Made by a program: the position numbers and the translations under genes
Origin: an uncultured Collinsella sp.
Lineage (GTDB): Bacteria > Actinomycetota > Coriobacteriia > Coriobacteriales > Coriobacteriaceae
DNA: 38,764 bases
Assembly: GCA_900542965.1 (NCBI GenBank)
Contig: UQPY01000016.1
Location: 1 to 38,764, forward strand
Direction of reading: 5' to 3'
Notes under the pieces: generated by a model
The model's database searches: none
The model's input: the letters and a program-made list of their open reading frames with translations, nothing else
What the model was told of the DNA's origin: nothing
Shown: in pieces, positions 7,340-15,088 of the stretch
Layout of the letters: every line of letters starts with the position of its first letter
Position numbering within the stretch: position 1 is the first letter of the stretch

Positions 7340-8560
7340 TTACTCAGTCGTCGACGAATCGTCGGTCGAACTCTTGGTGATGCCCTTCAGACTCACGTTA
7401 TAGGGTACGTCCTTGGGCATGGGGTTGACGGTAATGTCGGCGTCCTTCTTGTACTGCTCCAGCCACTCGCTGTATGCAGTACTGGCCTCCTGCGTCTTCA
7501 CCACGTTAGAGACGTACTTCTTGATGTCCTTGGGTACCTGCTTGATGTCATCGACCTGATTATCGACATGGAAGTAGTCGGTGCACTTGATGATGTGGTA
7601 ACCATAGGTCGACTCGACGACTTCGCTCACGTCGCCCTTGTTGAGCCCCTCGAGCGCCGTCTGGTAGCTGTCGACGAAAGTGGTGAGCTTATCCCAGCCC
7701 ACATCGCCCTTCTTCTCCTTGGAACCGGTGTCTTCGGAGTACTGCTCAACGGCGTCCTCAAAGCTCAGCTCACCGGAGTTGATCTTGTCCAGACACTCCT
7801 GCGCCTTGGCCTTAGCGGCAGCCTTGTCCTCGTCGGAAGCGTCGGAATCAACCTTGATCAGGATGTTCGACGAGCGGCGAGCATCGTTGTAGTTAGACAG
7901 GTTCTCGTTGATGTAATCGACGATCTCGCTGTCCTTGGGCTTGCTGGTGGGCGCCACGGCATCCTTGAGTTTCTGCTGCGCCAGACTCTCCTTGAGCGAG
8001 TCCTTGTAGGTGTCCTCGGTATAGCCGTAGGTCTTGAGGGTCTTCTTAAAGGCCTTGGCACCGCCCGCGCTCTTGCACGCGTCCTTCCAAGCCTTCTCGA
8101 CCTCCTCGTCCGACACCGTCACGCCGTTCTCCTTCTGTGCCTGCTGAAGCAGAATCTGCTGCGTGTAGGAGTCGATGAGCTGCTTGCGGTACTTCTTGGG
8201 CGTGAGGTCGTTGTCAACCAGATACTGCGCCCAATCCTCATCCTTGGTGTAGCCGTAGGACGTGCGCATGCTCATGATCTGCTTGGTCACGGTGTCCTCG
8301 GTAAGGTTGGTGCCGTTGATAGTGGCAGCAACACCGCCGGTCAGCTTGTAGCCCGAGGTGTCCTCGGCCTGCGACATAAGGCCGGAGCACGCCATCGCCG
8401 AGACGGAAAGCAGCATCGCCAGCACGCCGATGACCACCAGGACGATCTTGACGGTCTTAGACACGTACGTCTTGCGCTGCTTCTTGCGAGAGCTGGAGGC
8501 AGCGCGGGCCTGCTGCTCGGGCGTCGGCGCGGCCTCGGAGTTCTTTTTCTTATTTGCCAT
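7340..8560 (-). CDS. Membrane-anchored PpiC/SurA-type peptidyl-prolyl isomerase (foldase)
   Basis: 406 aa from the ATG at 8560 with AAAGG upstream. A Lys-rich cytoplasmic N-terminus (residues 1-36) precedes one hydrophobic segment (about 37-57) ending in MAC at residue 58, which could be a poor lipobox or simply a signal anchor. Next comes a SurA-N-like helical region (ATINGTNLTEDTVTKQI onwards) and a parvulin domain around residues 215-325 (SSNILIKVD, FEDAVEQYSEDTGS, KKGDVGW, STYGYHIIK). A helical segment follows, then a Ser/Thr/Asp-rich tail. PrsA-type proteins help fold exported proteins outside the membrane. The domain order suits an extracytoplasmic chaperone; isomerase activity is predicted only. 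Confidence 0.88.
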   Translation of the reverse strand: MANKKKNSEAAPTPEQQARAASSSRKKQRKTYVSKTVKIVLVVIGVLAMLLSVSAMACSGLMSQAEDTSGYKLTGGVAATINGTNLTEDTVTKQIMSMRTSYGYTKDEDWAQYLVDNDLTPKKYRKQLIDSYTQQILLQQAQKENGVTVSDEEVEKAWKDACKSAGGAKAFKKTLKTYGYTEDTYKDSLKESLAQQKLKDAVAPTSKPKDSEIVDYINENLSNYNDARRSSNILIKVDSDASDEDKAAAKAKAQECLDKINSGELSFEDAVEQYSEDTGSKEKKGDVGWDKLTTFVDSYQTALEGLNKGDVSEVVESTYGYHIIKCTDYFHVDNQVDDIKQVPKDIKKYVSNVVKTQEASTAYSEWLEQYKKDADITVNPMPKDVPYNVSLKGITKSSTDDSSTTE

Positions 8561-8626
8561 AGTTGGCCTTTCGCATAACGAATCGAACAAACGCCATTGT
8601 GTCACAACGCGGCCCCCGCTACACGC

Positions 8627-8678
8627 TTGGTGCATTGGGGACAGGTTAATTTGCACCATTTTGGTGCAAAGGGGACAG
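8627..8678 (+). repeat. Hairpin repeat with two GGGGACAG cores
   Basis: TTGGTGCA (8627-8634), TTGCACCA (8651-8658) and TTGGTGCAA (8661-8669) are alternating complementary arms. GGGGACAGG follows the first arm and GGGGACAG follows the third. Two alternative hairpins are possible using the middle arm. It lies upstream of the foldase gene on the opposite strand. Confidence 0.75.
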
Positions 8679-8711
8679 CTCTGGCACTTGGCAGTTGGGT
8701 GTTCTTTATAT

Positions 8712-8771
8712 GCCGGCACTTCGGGACTGTCCCTTACTGCCAGCAGAAAAGGAACGTCCCCAAGTGCCGGC
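8712..8771. repeat. Inverted repeat downstream of the PTS IIA gene, GGGAC at both arms
   Basis: Arms GCCGGCACTTCGGGAC (8712-8727) and GTCCCCAAGTGCCGGC (8756-8771) match at 15 of 16 positions. The 28-nt spacer contains further GGGAC/GTCCC and CTGCCAG copies. The right arm ends 11 nt before the IIA stop. There is no T-run on the minus strand, so its terminator role is uncertain. Confidence 0.7.
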
Positions 8772-8782
8772 TCAGCCCCACC

Positions 8783-9247
8783 TTAGAAGTGACGGCGGAT
8801 GGCGTCGACCATGCCCTGGGGCGTGGTCTGGCCGAGCACGTCGGCTGCGGCATCGGCGCCCATAAAGATGTTCATGAGTGCCTGCAGGGCCTCGACCTGG
8901 CCGCCCGGCTCGGCAATACCCAAATTGATGACGATCTGCGCCGGCACCGGAGCGCCCATGCCAGCCATAGCGTTGAATGTCACGGGCGCGGCGGGCTTCA
9001 CCACCGCGATATAGGGCTTGGCCACAAACCCCGGATCGGTATGCGGAATGGCAATGTTGGCAGCCGGCATGGCAAGACCCGTGGGATAGGCATCCTCGCG
9101 CGTGCGAACGGCGTCGAGCCAACCGGACGCAATGTAGCCACGTGGTGCAAGCTCGCCCTCGAGCCGCGCAAACACCTCATCCGGCGTCGCACACTCCCAA
9201 TCAAAAAACACCAGCTCAGGCGTAAACAGCGCTTCGTTATCCGCCAT
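8783..9247 (-). CDS. Orphan PTS sugar transporter subunit IIA (galactitol-like)
   Basis: 154 aa, a single PTS_EIIA type-2 domain. The phosphorylated histidine is expected at His69 in AIPHTDPG, and the surrounding pattern (TGLAMPAANIAIPHTDP, then KPAAPVTFNAMAG) fits the GatA/fructose-mannitol superfamily. IIA proteins accept phosphate from HPr and pass it to IIB, but no IIB or IIC gene is nearby; both neighbours are bounded by inverted repeats. It may serve a distant permease or have a regulatory role like PtsN. The start ATG at 9247 follows GAGAGGTGAG. Confidence 0.85.
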   Translation of the reverse strand: MADNEALFTPELVFFDWECATPDEVFARLEGELAPRGYIASGWLDAVRTREDAYPTGLAMPAANIAIPHTDPGFVAKPYIAVVKPAAPVTFNAMAGMGAPVPAQIVINLGIAEPGGQVEALQALMNIFMGADAAADVLGQTTPQGMVDAIRRHF

Positions 9248-9267
9248 GCACTCACCTCTCTCACCTA

Positions 9268-9319
9268 GTCACCTGGGACGTTCTTAAACGGCTAGTCGTT
9301 TAAGAACGTCCCAGGTGAC
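9268..9319. repeat. Perfect 23-bp inverted repeat, GGGACGTTC type
   Basis: Arms at 9268-9290 and 9297-9319 are perfectly complementary, with a 6-nt centre (GCTAGT) that is itself nearly symmetric. Both strands read CTGGGACGTTCTTAAACG. It lies upstream of the IIA gene and downstream of the purN terminator, and has no T-run. Confidence 0.8.
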
Positions 9320-9330
9320 CACCCAAAACA

Positions 9331-9367
9331 AAAGGTGGCCACGCGCGCCTTGGCGCCAATGACCACC
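9331..9367 (-). terminator. Rho-independent terminator of purN
   Basis: Imperfect GC-rich stem (GGTGGCCA... pairing with ...TGACCACC) followed on the minus strand by TTTTGTTTT. It lies about 33 nt beyond the purN stop. Confidence 0.7.
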
Positions 9368-9399
9368 CTGACTACTCGGCTAAATTGTACTGTGCGCCG

Positions 9400-10101
9400 C
9401 TAGCCGCGAGGCGCATCAATTGCCACCTTGCCGCTCTCCAGCACGTGGACGCGGCCATCGGCGAGCATCTGCACGACCTCGGGATACAGCACATGCTCGA
9501 TCGCGTGGATGTGCTCCTCGAGCGTGTCGACGTCCCAGCCCTCCTCGACAGCCAGCGCACGCTGGGCGATGATGGGGCCGTTGTCGTAAATCTCGTTGGC
9601 AAAGTGCACGGTCACGCCGGTCACCTTGACGCCGCGCGCAAAGGCGTCGTCAATCGCATGCGCACCGGTAAAGCTCGGCAGCAGCGCCGGATGCAAGTTG
9701 ACCACGCGGTTGGGAAACGCCGCCAGCAGCGGCGTGTGCACCATGCGCATGTAGCCGGCCATGACCACATACTCGCAGCCGCGCTCGAGCAGCTCGTGCG
9801 CGATGATCTCGTCGGCGGCAATAGGGTCGGCATAGACATCCTTGGACAGTGTGAGCGTCTGGATGCCCGCGCGCTCAGCGCGCTGCAAACCCTTAGCCGA
9901 AGGACGGCTCGACACCACAAGCTCAATCGAAGCGTTGAGCTTGCCGGCAGCGATCAGATCGATCAGCGCCTGCAGGTTGGTACCCGAACCGCTGATGAGC
10001 ACGCCGATCTTGAGCGGCTCGGCCGTATCGGTGCCGGTCGGACGGGTGTAGGGCACAAAGCCCAGGCCCTCGGCAGCAGTCATCTGCTCGTTAGCGCTCA
10101 T
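9400..10101 (-). CDS. purN: Phosphoribosylglycinamide formyltransferase
   Basis: 233 aa. Transfers formyl from 10-formyl-tetrahydrofolate to GAR, step 3 of purine synthesis. The Rossmann start KIGVLISGSGTNLQALID is at residues 31-48. Catalytic residues Asn135 and His137 (NLHPALLP) and Asp173 (IYDNGPIIAQ) are conserved; the usual FVDEG before the aspartate reads FANEI, a mild variant. The family normally starts at the KIGVL strand, so about 30 N-terminal residues are extra. The ATG at 10101 overlaps the end of purM by 11 nt, which supports this start and coupled translation. It is the last gene of purF-purM-purN. Confidence 0.95.
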   Translation of the reverse strand: MSANEQMTAAEGLGFVPYTRPTGTDTAEPLKIGVLISGSGTNLQALIDLIAAGKLNASIELVVSSRPSAKGLQRAERAGIQTLTLSKDVYADPIAADEIIAHELLERGCEYVVMAGYMRMVHTPLLAAFPNRVVNLHPALLPSFTGAHAIDDAFARGVKVTGVTVHFANEIYDNGPIIAQRALAVEEGWDVDTLEEHIHAIEHVLYPEVVQMLADGRVHVLESGKVAIDAPRG

Positions 10102-11194
10102 CGGAGTACACGACCTTACCGGAACCCTCGACGCACTCGCCCACGCGGAACGGCTTCTCGCCCAGCGCGACCAGAGCCTCGGTCACCGCGGCCTCGTCCT
10201 CGGGGGCGACGATCAGGCACAGGCCAACGCCCATGTTGAAGGTCTTGCATGCCTCGTTGGGCGCGAGCTCGGCCTGGCGCGACACGTAGGTGATGACGGG
10301 CGGAACGTCCCAACCCATCTCGGCGCCGTTGCGGGTGACCACGGCGTCGACGTCGTCGGCGAGCGCGCGGTTGAGGTTCTCGGTAATACCACCGCCAGTG
10401 ATGTGGGCGATGGCGTGCACCGGAGCGCCGCCGCGGAGCAGCTCAAGAATCGGCTTGACATAGATGCGCGTGGGGGCCAACAGGGCGTCTGCCAGCGATG
10501 CACCGCCGAGTTCCTCGAGCGGACGGCTCAGCTCCTCGGCCTTAGCGGCGGCCTCGGGCGTGCCCGGCTTAATGCCGTCGACGCCAATGACCTTGCGCAC
10601 GAGCGAGTAGCCGTTGGAATGCACGCCGGTGGAGGGCAGGCCCAGGATCACATCGCACGGGCGGACGTTTGCGGGATCGAGCATCTTGGGACGGTCGACG
10701 ACGCCCACGGTAAAGCCGGCAAGGTCGTAGTCGGCCGGAGCCATGACGCCCGGGTGCTCGGCCATCTCGCCGCCCACGAGCGCGCAGCCCGCGAGCTTGC
10801 AGCCATCGGCCACACCCTTGATGATCTTTGCCATGTGCTCGGCCTCAATGTGGCCGATGGCAACGTAGTCCAGGAAGAACAGCGGCTCGGCGCCCGAAGC
10901 CAGAATATCGTTGACGCACATGGCGACCAGGTCCTGGCCCACCGTCTCGTGACGGTCCATGATCTGAGCGAGCACGAGTTTGGTGCCCACGCCGTCGGTA
11001 CCGCTGATCAGAATCGGGTCTTCCATATCCTTAAGCGCGGCGGCCGAGAACAGGCCACCGAAGCCGCCGATACCGCCGATGACCTCGGGGCGGTTGGTGT
11101 CCTTGACCATCTGCTTAATGGCGTCGACGGCGCGGCCGCCCTCGGCGGTATCGACGCCGGCATCCTCATACGTCACATGCTTGCTGTCGCTCAT
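10091..11194 (-). CDS. purM: Phosphoribosylformylglycinamidine cyclo-ligase (AIR synthetase)
   Basis: 367 aa. Makes AIR from FGAM with ATP, step 5 of purine synthesis. The family's ATP-binding and core motifs are intact: GIGGFGGLF, SGTDGVGTK (residues about 64-72), MCVNDILASGAEPLFFLDY, GGEMAEHPG, LPSTGVHSNGYSLVR and HITGGGITENLNRAL. Length is slightly above the usual 345-350 because of a longer N-terminus. It lies in the purF-purM-purN unit and overlaps purN. The 156-nt gap to purF holds two hairpins. Confidence 0.96.
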   Translation of the reverse strand: MSDSKHVTYEDAGVDTAEGGRAVDAIKQMVKDTNRPEVIGGIGGFGGLFSAAALKDMEDPILISGTDGVGTKLVLAQIMDRHETVGQDLVAMCVNDILASGAEPLFFLDYVAIGHIEAEHMAKIIKGVADGCKLAGCALVGGEMAEHPGVMAPADYDLAGFTVGVVDRPKMLDPANVRPCDVILGLPSTGVHSNGYSLVRKVIGVDGIKPGTPEAAAKAEELSRPLEELGGASLADALLAPTRIYVKPILELLRGGAPVHAIAHITGGGITENLNRALADDVDAVVTRNGAEMGWDVPPVITYVSRQAELAPNEACKTFNMGVGLCLIVAPEDEAAVTEALVALGEKPFRVGECVEGSGKVVYSDER

Positions 11195-11262
11195 CTGAGC
11201 CTTCCTCTCCCACTACCGTCCGCCGCGCGGGCGCCAAACGGTGCTCATAGTTGTGTTCATTT

Positions 11263-11289
11263 CGGCGCGCGCCATAACAGCGCGCGCCG
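11263..11289. repeat. GC-only inverted repeat between purF and purM
   Basis: CGGCGCGCGC (11263-11272) and GCGCGCGCCG (11280-11289) are perfectly complementary around CATAACA. It is about 70 nt upstream of the purM start. No T-run follows, so it is more likely a structural or regulatory hairpin than a terminator. Confidence 0.6.
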
Positions 11290-11310
11290 TCATATCAACA
11301 AAACAGCAGG

Positions 11311-11353
11311 TAAAACCTACCAAAATAAACCTGTCCCTAAATGGCAGGTTTTA
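11311..11353 (-). repeat. Hairpin with GGGACAGG core overlapping the purF stop codon
   Basis: On the minus strand TAAAACCTGCCA (11342-11353) pairs with TGGTAGGTTTTA (11311-11322), one wobble, enclosing GGGACAGG. The TAA stop of purF (11351-11353) is the first arm triplet. It resembles the elements at 2732, 6742 and 8628 with a different stem. It could attenuate purF-purM read-through or protect the 3' end. Confidence 0.7.
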
Positions 11354-13021
11354 GGCCTCGCCGTGTTCCTCTTCCCAGCTGCGGTCGTCGTATTTCTCGA
11401 CCACGGCGTCGTCGTCAAAGTGCAGCGGCTTGTCCAGGTTGCGGGGCTTAAAGCCCTCCATGAATTTATCGCGGCCAAAGCTCTCGGGAATCGCCACGGG
11501 ATAGCGGCCGGTAAAGCACGCATCGCAGTAACCGCCCTTGGGCATGACCTTAAGCAGGCCCTCGACCGAAAGGAAGGCCAGCGAATCGGCGCCGATATAC
11601 TCGCAAATCTCGTCGACCGTCTTGTTGGCGCTGATGAGCTGCGACTGCACGTCGGTATCGATACCGTAGAAGCACGGCCAGATGACCTCGGGCGAGTTGA
11701 TGCGGATGTGAATCTCCTTGGCGCCGGCGTTGCGCAGCATCTTGACGAGCTGCACCATGGTGGTGCCGCGCACGATGGAGTCGTCGATGACGACCAGGCG
11801 CTTGCCCTCGATGTTGTCGCGCAGCGGGTTGAGTTTCATGCGCACGCCCATGGCGCGCAGCTCCTGCGTGGGCTCGATAAACGTACGGCCCACGTAGCGG
11901 TTCTTAATGAGGCCCTCGCCAAAGGGAATACCGCTCTCGTGCGAATACCCCTCCGCGGGCGGCAGACCGGAGTCGGGCACGCCGATGACCAGGTCGGCCT
12001 CGACGGGCTCCTCGTGTGCCAGCTGACGACCCATGTCGTAACGGCAGGCGTAAACGCTCTTGCCGTTCATGATGGAGTCGGGGCGGGCAAAGTAGACCTG
12101 CTCAAAGATGCAGTTTGCGGGCTCTTCGGCTGCAGGCACGCCCTGCTCGGATACCAGACCCTCGGCGCTGATGCGCAAAATCTCGCCGGGACGGACGTCA
12201 CGGACGTACTCGGCACCCACGATGTCGAGTGCGCAGGTCTCGGAAGCAACGACCCAGCCGCCGGCGCGCGTGACACGGACGGCGGAGTCGACCGTCGCGG
12301 CGCCGTCCTGCGACGGCAGCTGCGAAACGGATGCGGCATCGGCCTGGTCCAGGCCCTCGTCCACCAGCTTGCCCAGCACGAGCGGGCGAATGCCGTGCGG
12401 ATCGCGGAATGCGTAGAGTGCCTGCTCGTTGATGAGCGTCATGGCGTAGCCGCCGCGCACGAGCTCCATGGTCTTGCGAATGCCCTCGCGCAGATGGCCT
12501 GTACGCTGAGTAAAGTAGCCGATAAGCTTGGTCGCGACCTCGGAATCCGAATTGGAGAGGAACGGCACGCCCAGCTCGATCAGCTGGCGGCGTAGCTCGT
12601 CGGTGTTGACCAGAGTGCCGTTGTGAGCAAGCGCGATAATGACGCTGTTGATGGTGGAAAGATGCGGCTGCGAGGCTTCCCAGCTCTTGGCACCGGCAGT
12701 GCCATAGCGCACGTGGCCCACGGCCAGCTGGCCGGAGAGCGTCGACAGGTCGGCGTTGGAGAACACGCGGTCGAGCAGGCCCAGATCCTTGCGGACCATA
12801 ACCGTGCCGCCATCACCCACGGCGATCCCCGCCGATTCCTGGCCGCGATGCTGTAGCGCACGCAGGCCAAAGTACGTCAGTCGGGCCACATCGCGATCGG
12901 GTGCCCACACACCAAAAATGCCGCATTCCTCATGCAGCTGGTCGGAGTCCGGATCATACGTCGACATGGTCTTCACCTGTCCCGCGGCACGCTCGGCCGC
13001 GCGGATGGTTTCTTGAGACAT
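11351..13021 (-). CDS. purF: Amidophosphoribosyltransferase, B. subtilis-type with Fe-S cysteines
   Basis: 556 aa. Catalyses the first step of purine synthesis, PRPP plus glutamine to phosphoribosylamine. The class II glutamine amidotransferase domain begins at EECGIFGVW: Cys33 would be the nucleophile after propeptide removal. GHVRYGTAG, ALAHNGTLVN and SDSEV follow. The PRPP loop VVIDDSIVRGTT is intact. Cysteines in NCIFEQVYFARPDS, PCFYGID and CDACFTGRYP match the four 4Fe-4S ligands known in B. subtilis PurF. A roughly 30-residue low-conservation insert lies near GLDQADAASVSQ. The ATG at 13021 has GAGGGGA upstream; another ATG at 12967 would give a shorter propeptide. First gene of purF-purM-purN. 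Confidence 0.96.
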   Translation of the reverse strand: MSQETIRAAERAAGQVKTMSTYDPDSDQLHEECGIFGVWAPDRDVARLTYFGLRALQHRGQESAGIAVGDGGTVMVRKDLGLLDRVFSNADLSTLSGQLAVGHVRYGTAGAKSWEASQPHLSTINSVIIALAHNGTLVNTDELRRQLIELGVPFLSNSDSEVATKLIGYFTQRTGHLREGIRKTMELVRGGYAMTLINEQALYAFRDPHGIRPLVLGKLVDEGLDQADAASVSQLPSQDGAATVDSAVRVTRAGGWVVASETCALDIVGAEYVRDVRPGEILRISAEGLVSEQGVPAAEEPANCIFEQVYFARPDSIMNGKSVYACRYDMGRQLAHEEPVEADLVIGVPDSGLPPAEGYSHESGIPFGEGLIKNRYVGRTFIEPTQELRAMGVRMKLNPLRDNIEGKRLVVIDDSIVRGTTMVQLVKMLRNAGAKEIHIRINSPEVIWPCFYGIDTDVQSQLISANKTVDEICEYIGADSLAFLSVEGLLKVMPKGGYCDACFTGRYPVAIPESFGRDKFMEGFKPRNLDKPLHFDDDAVVEKYDDRSWEEEHGEA

Positions 13022-13062
13022 GGCATCCCCTCAGAGCCTCGTTATTTGGCGTTACCTGCCCT

Positions 13063-13068
13063 ATTATA
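13063..13068 (-). promoter_or_regulatory. Candidate -10 box of the purF operon
   Basis: The minus strand reads TATAAT here, a perfect -10 hexamer about 42 nt upstream of the purF start. No convincing -35 is visible at 16-18 bp, so it may need an activator, or the leader may be regulated. Confidence 0.4.
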
Positions 13069-13315
13069 CGCACGGCAAGACAAGCACTCCCGCGCATGAA
13101 CAGCGCTTTTTAAAAGCCCACCGAGCTTATAATCCGTTTTGCAGCCAAACATTTTATTGGGCAACCGCCTCGGGGCCGACGATCCCGCATACTTCCGTTG
13201 CGACGCGTCTCGCCCGCCGTTGGGGTTTGCATTGTTGCAATTGGGACGTTCGTCCTGTCTTTTGGCAGGTCGGCGGCGTATCCTTGTACCTACAGCAAAA
13301 CGAGAAAGGTTATGT

Positions 13316-14545
13316 ATGGATCGAAACGAACTCGACCCCAGCGTCCCCAGCGCCACGGAGGTCAAGAAGATCCCCCTCATCATTAAGGTGTACGCCGTCC
13401 TGTGCATCCTGTCCGGCGTGGGTACGCTCCCGTCGGTCGGCGCCTTTATGTGGCAGGTCATCACCGCACTCATCAACGGCAACGCCGCCGCCAAGCTCGG
13501 CGACAACACGCTCGTCGCGGTCGGACTGATTGTCGCCGGCATCATGCTCTCGGCTGCCAGTGCCGTCATCTTGATCATCTTTGGCCTGGACCTCATCAAG
13601 AACCAGCGCCGCAACGCCGCTCGCCTGTCCTACATCCTTATTGCATTCACCGTCGTCGAGCTTTTGGTCGACGTGATGCTCCAGGGCATCGGGCCTTTCT
13701 TGCTGCGCCCCGCCATCCAGCTCGGCATCCTCGTCGCGCTTTCGACCACCGTCGGCCCCACGCTGCGCCAGGAGCGCGAGCTGCAACGCCGCCTGCAGGA
13801 AATGCTCGATCGCGACGCCGCCGCCGAGGGCATGCTCGGGCGCGATGAAACCGGCGAAGGCTACATCAAGCTCAACTACTTCAACCTGTTCTGGGTATTC
13901 TTTGTCTGCTGCATACTCGGCCTGATCGCCGAGGACATCTGGCACATGACGGTCAACGACCCCGGCGTCTACCAGAACCGCGCCGGCATGCTGTTTGGCC
14001 CCTTCAGCCCCATCTATGGATTTGGCGCCGTACTCATGACCATGGTGCTCAACCGCTTCTACAAAAAGAACCCCATCATTATCTTTTTGGTGAGCGCGCT
14101 GCTCGGCGCGAGCTTTGAGGTGTTCGTGGGCTGGTTTATGCAGACCTCGTTTGGAGTGGTCTCGTGGAGCTACTCGCACATGAAGCTGTTCGGCATGCCC
14201 GACCCGCTCGCCGTCCTTACGGGCGGACGCACCTGCACGGGCTTTGCCTGCCTGTGGGGCCTGGGCGGACTCATCTGGATCAAGCTGCTGCTGCCGAGGC
14301 TGCTCAAGCTCATCAACATGATTCCGTGGAAGAGTCGCTACTCGGCTACTGTCATCTTCACCATCATTATGCTGGTCGATGGCGTTATGACGCTGCAGTC
14401 GCTCGATTATTGGTATCAGCGCGTCAACGGCACGGAACCGGATATTCCCGTTGCGCAGTTCTACGGCAAGTACTTCGATAATGACTTTATGGAGAATCGC
14501 TTCCAGAGCATGACCATGAGCCCCAAGGATGCGACGCGCGTGTAG
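13316..14545 (+). CDS. CmpB-like putative ABC transporter permease (membrane protein)
   Basis: 409 aa from the ATG at 13316 with GAAAGG upstream. Residues about 20-145 form an N-terminal domain with three or four membrane segments, then a charged linker (QERELQRRLQEMLDRDAAA). The C-terminal half (from about residue 180) matches the putative ABC-transporter permease family often labelled CmpB: NLFWVFFVCCILGLIAEDIWHM, FGPFSPIYGFGAVLMT, GASFEVFVGW and WSYSHMKLFG...GGRTCTGFACLWGLGGL. No ATPase or binding protein is adjacent, so a transport role is unproven. It is a single-gene unit on the plus strand, divergent from purF. Confidence 0.75.
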   Translation: MDRNELDPSVPSATEVKKIPLIIKVYAVLCILSGVGTLPSVGAFMWQVITALINGNAAAKLGDNTLVAVGLIVAGIMLSAASAVILIIFGLDLIKNQRRNAARLSYILIAFTVVELLVDVMLQGIGPFLLRPAIQLGILVALSTTVGPTLRQERELQRRLQEMLDRDAAAEGMLGRDETGEGYIKLNYFNLFWVFFVCCILGLIAEDIWHMTVNDPGVYQNRAGMLFGPFSPIYGFGAVLMTMVLNRFYKKNPIIIFLVSALLGASFEVFVGWFMQTSFGVVSWSYSHMKLFGMPDPLAVLTGGRTCTGFACLWGLGGLIWIKLLLPRLLKLINMIPWKSRYSATVIFTIIMLVDGVMTLQSLDYWYQRVNGTEPDIPVAQFYGKYFDNDFMENRFQSMTMSPKDATRV

Positions 14546-14566
14546 CGTCCACCGCGCCCAAAACGC

Positions 14567-14605
14567 AAAATGCCCGCCGGTATCACGCGTACCGGCGGGC
14601 ATTTT
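14567..14605. terminator. Strong bidirectional terminator
   Basis: AAAATGCCCGCCGGTA (14567-14582) and TACCGGCGGGCATTTT (14590-14605) are perfectly complementary around a 7-nt loop. A/T tracts lie on both sides. It serves the CmpB-like gene (plus) and the MoaE-like gene (minus). Confidence 0.9.
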
Positions 14606-14635
14606 TATAAACGAGTCTTCTATCGACGCAAGCCT

Positions 14636-15085
14636 CTACGCCTCGCGCTCGACCTCACTTACGCATTCGTTCTTGATGGTGCCAACAAGCGCCTGCAGCG
14701 CATCGACCACGTGCGGGCGAATGTCCCCGCCGATGAGCACGAGCATGATGTCGTCACCCACGGCGAGTTCGCCGCTTGCCAGCCACACGCGCACATAGCC
14801 GATACCCGGCATCGCGCGCGTGGCCTCGATAGCAGCCTGCACCTTCTGAGCATCGAAGCCGAATACCATGCCGCCCACCCTGCGTCCGGGAGCTACGCCA
14901 TCGGTTTCGATCCCGCGGACCTCGGACTTGGGCGTCGCGCGCACCACGCCGTTATGCGTCAGATACATCCCACAGCCTGCCGCCGACGAATCGGCCTTGG
15001 CCTCGCGCAGCCAAGCATCAACCGAAGGCATCGTTTTGCCATTCTCGAGCATCATTTCCCCTTTCACCGTCATTGAGTAGCCCAT
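14636..15085 (-). CDS. MoaE-like molybdopterin-synthase-related protein
   Basis: 149 aa. The C-terminal half resembles MoaE, the catalytic subunit of molybdopterin synthase: VQAAIEATRAMPGIGYVRVWLASGELAVGDDIMLVLIGGDIRPHVVDAL is the recognisable core, at residues about 83-130. The N-terminal half (MLENGKTMPSVDAWLREAK, AGCGMYLTHNGVVRAT) belongs to a variant type seen in anaerobes. No other molybdenum-cofactor genes are in the window, so its pathway cannot be confirmed. It starts 3 nt after the sortase stop with GAGGAA as ribosome site, so the two are probably co-translated. The link to a sortase may be only positional. Confidence 0.7.
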   Translation of the reverse strand: MGYSMTVKGEMMLENGKTMPSVDAWLREAKADSSAAGCGMYLTHNGVVRATPKSEVRGIETDGVAPGRRVGGMVFGFDAQKVQAAIEATRAMPGIGYVRVWLASGELAVGDDIMLVLIGGDIRPHVVDALQALVGTIKNECVSEVEREA

Positions 15086-15088
15086 TAT

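Noticed and set aside
10403..12595. Long plus-strand open frame (730 codons) opposite purM-purF
   Set aside because: Shadow of two certain purine genes; no start site or family motif.
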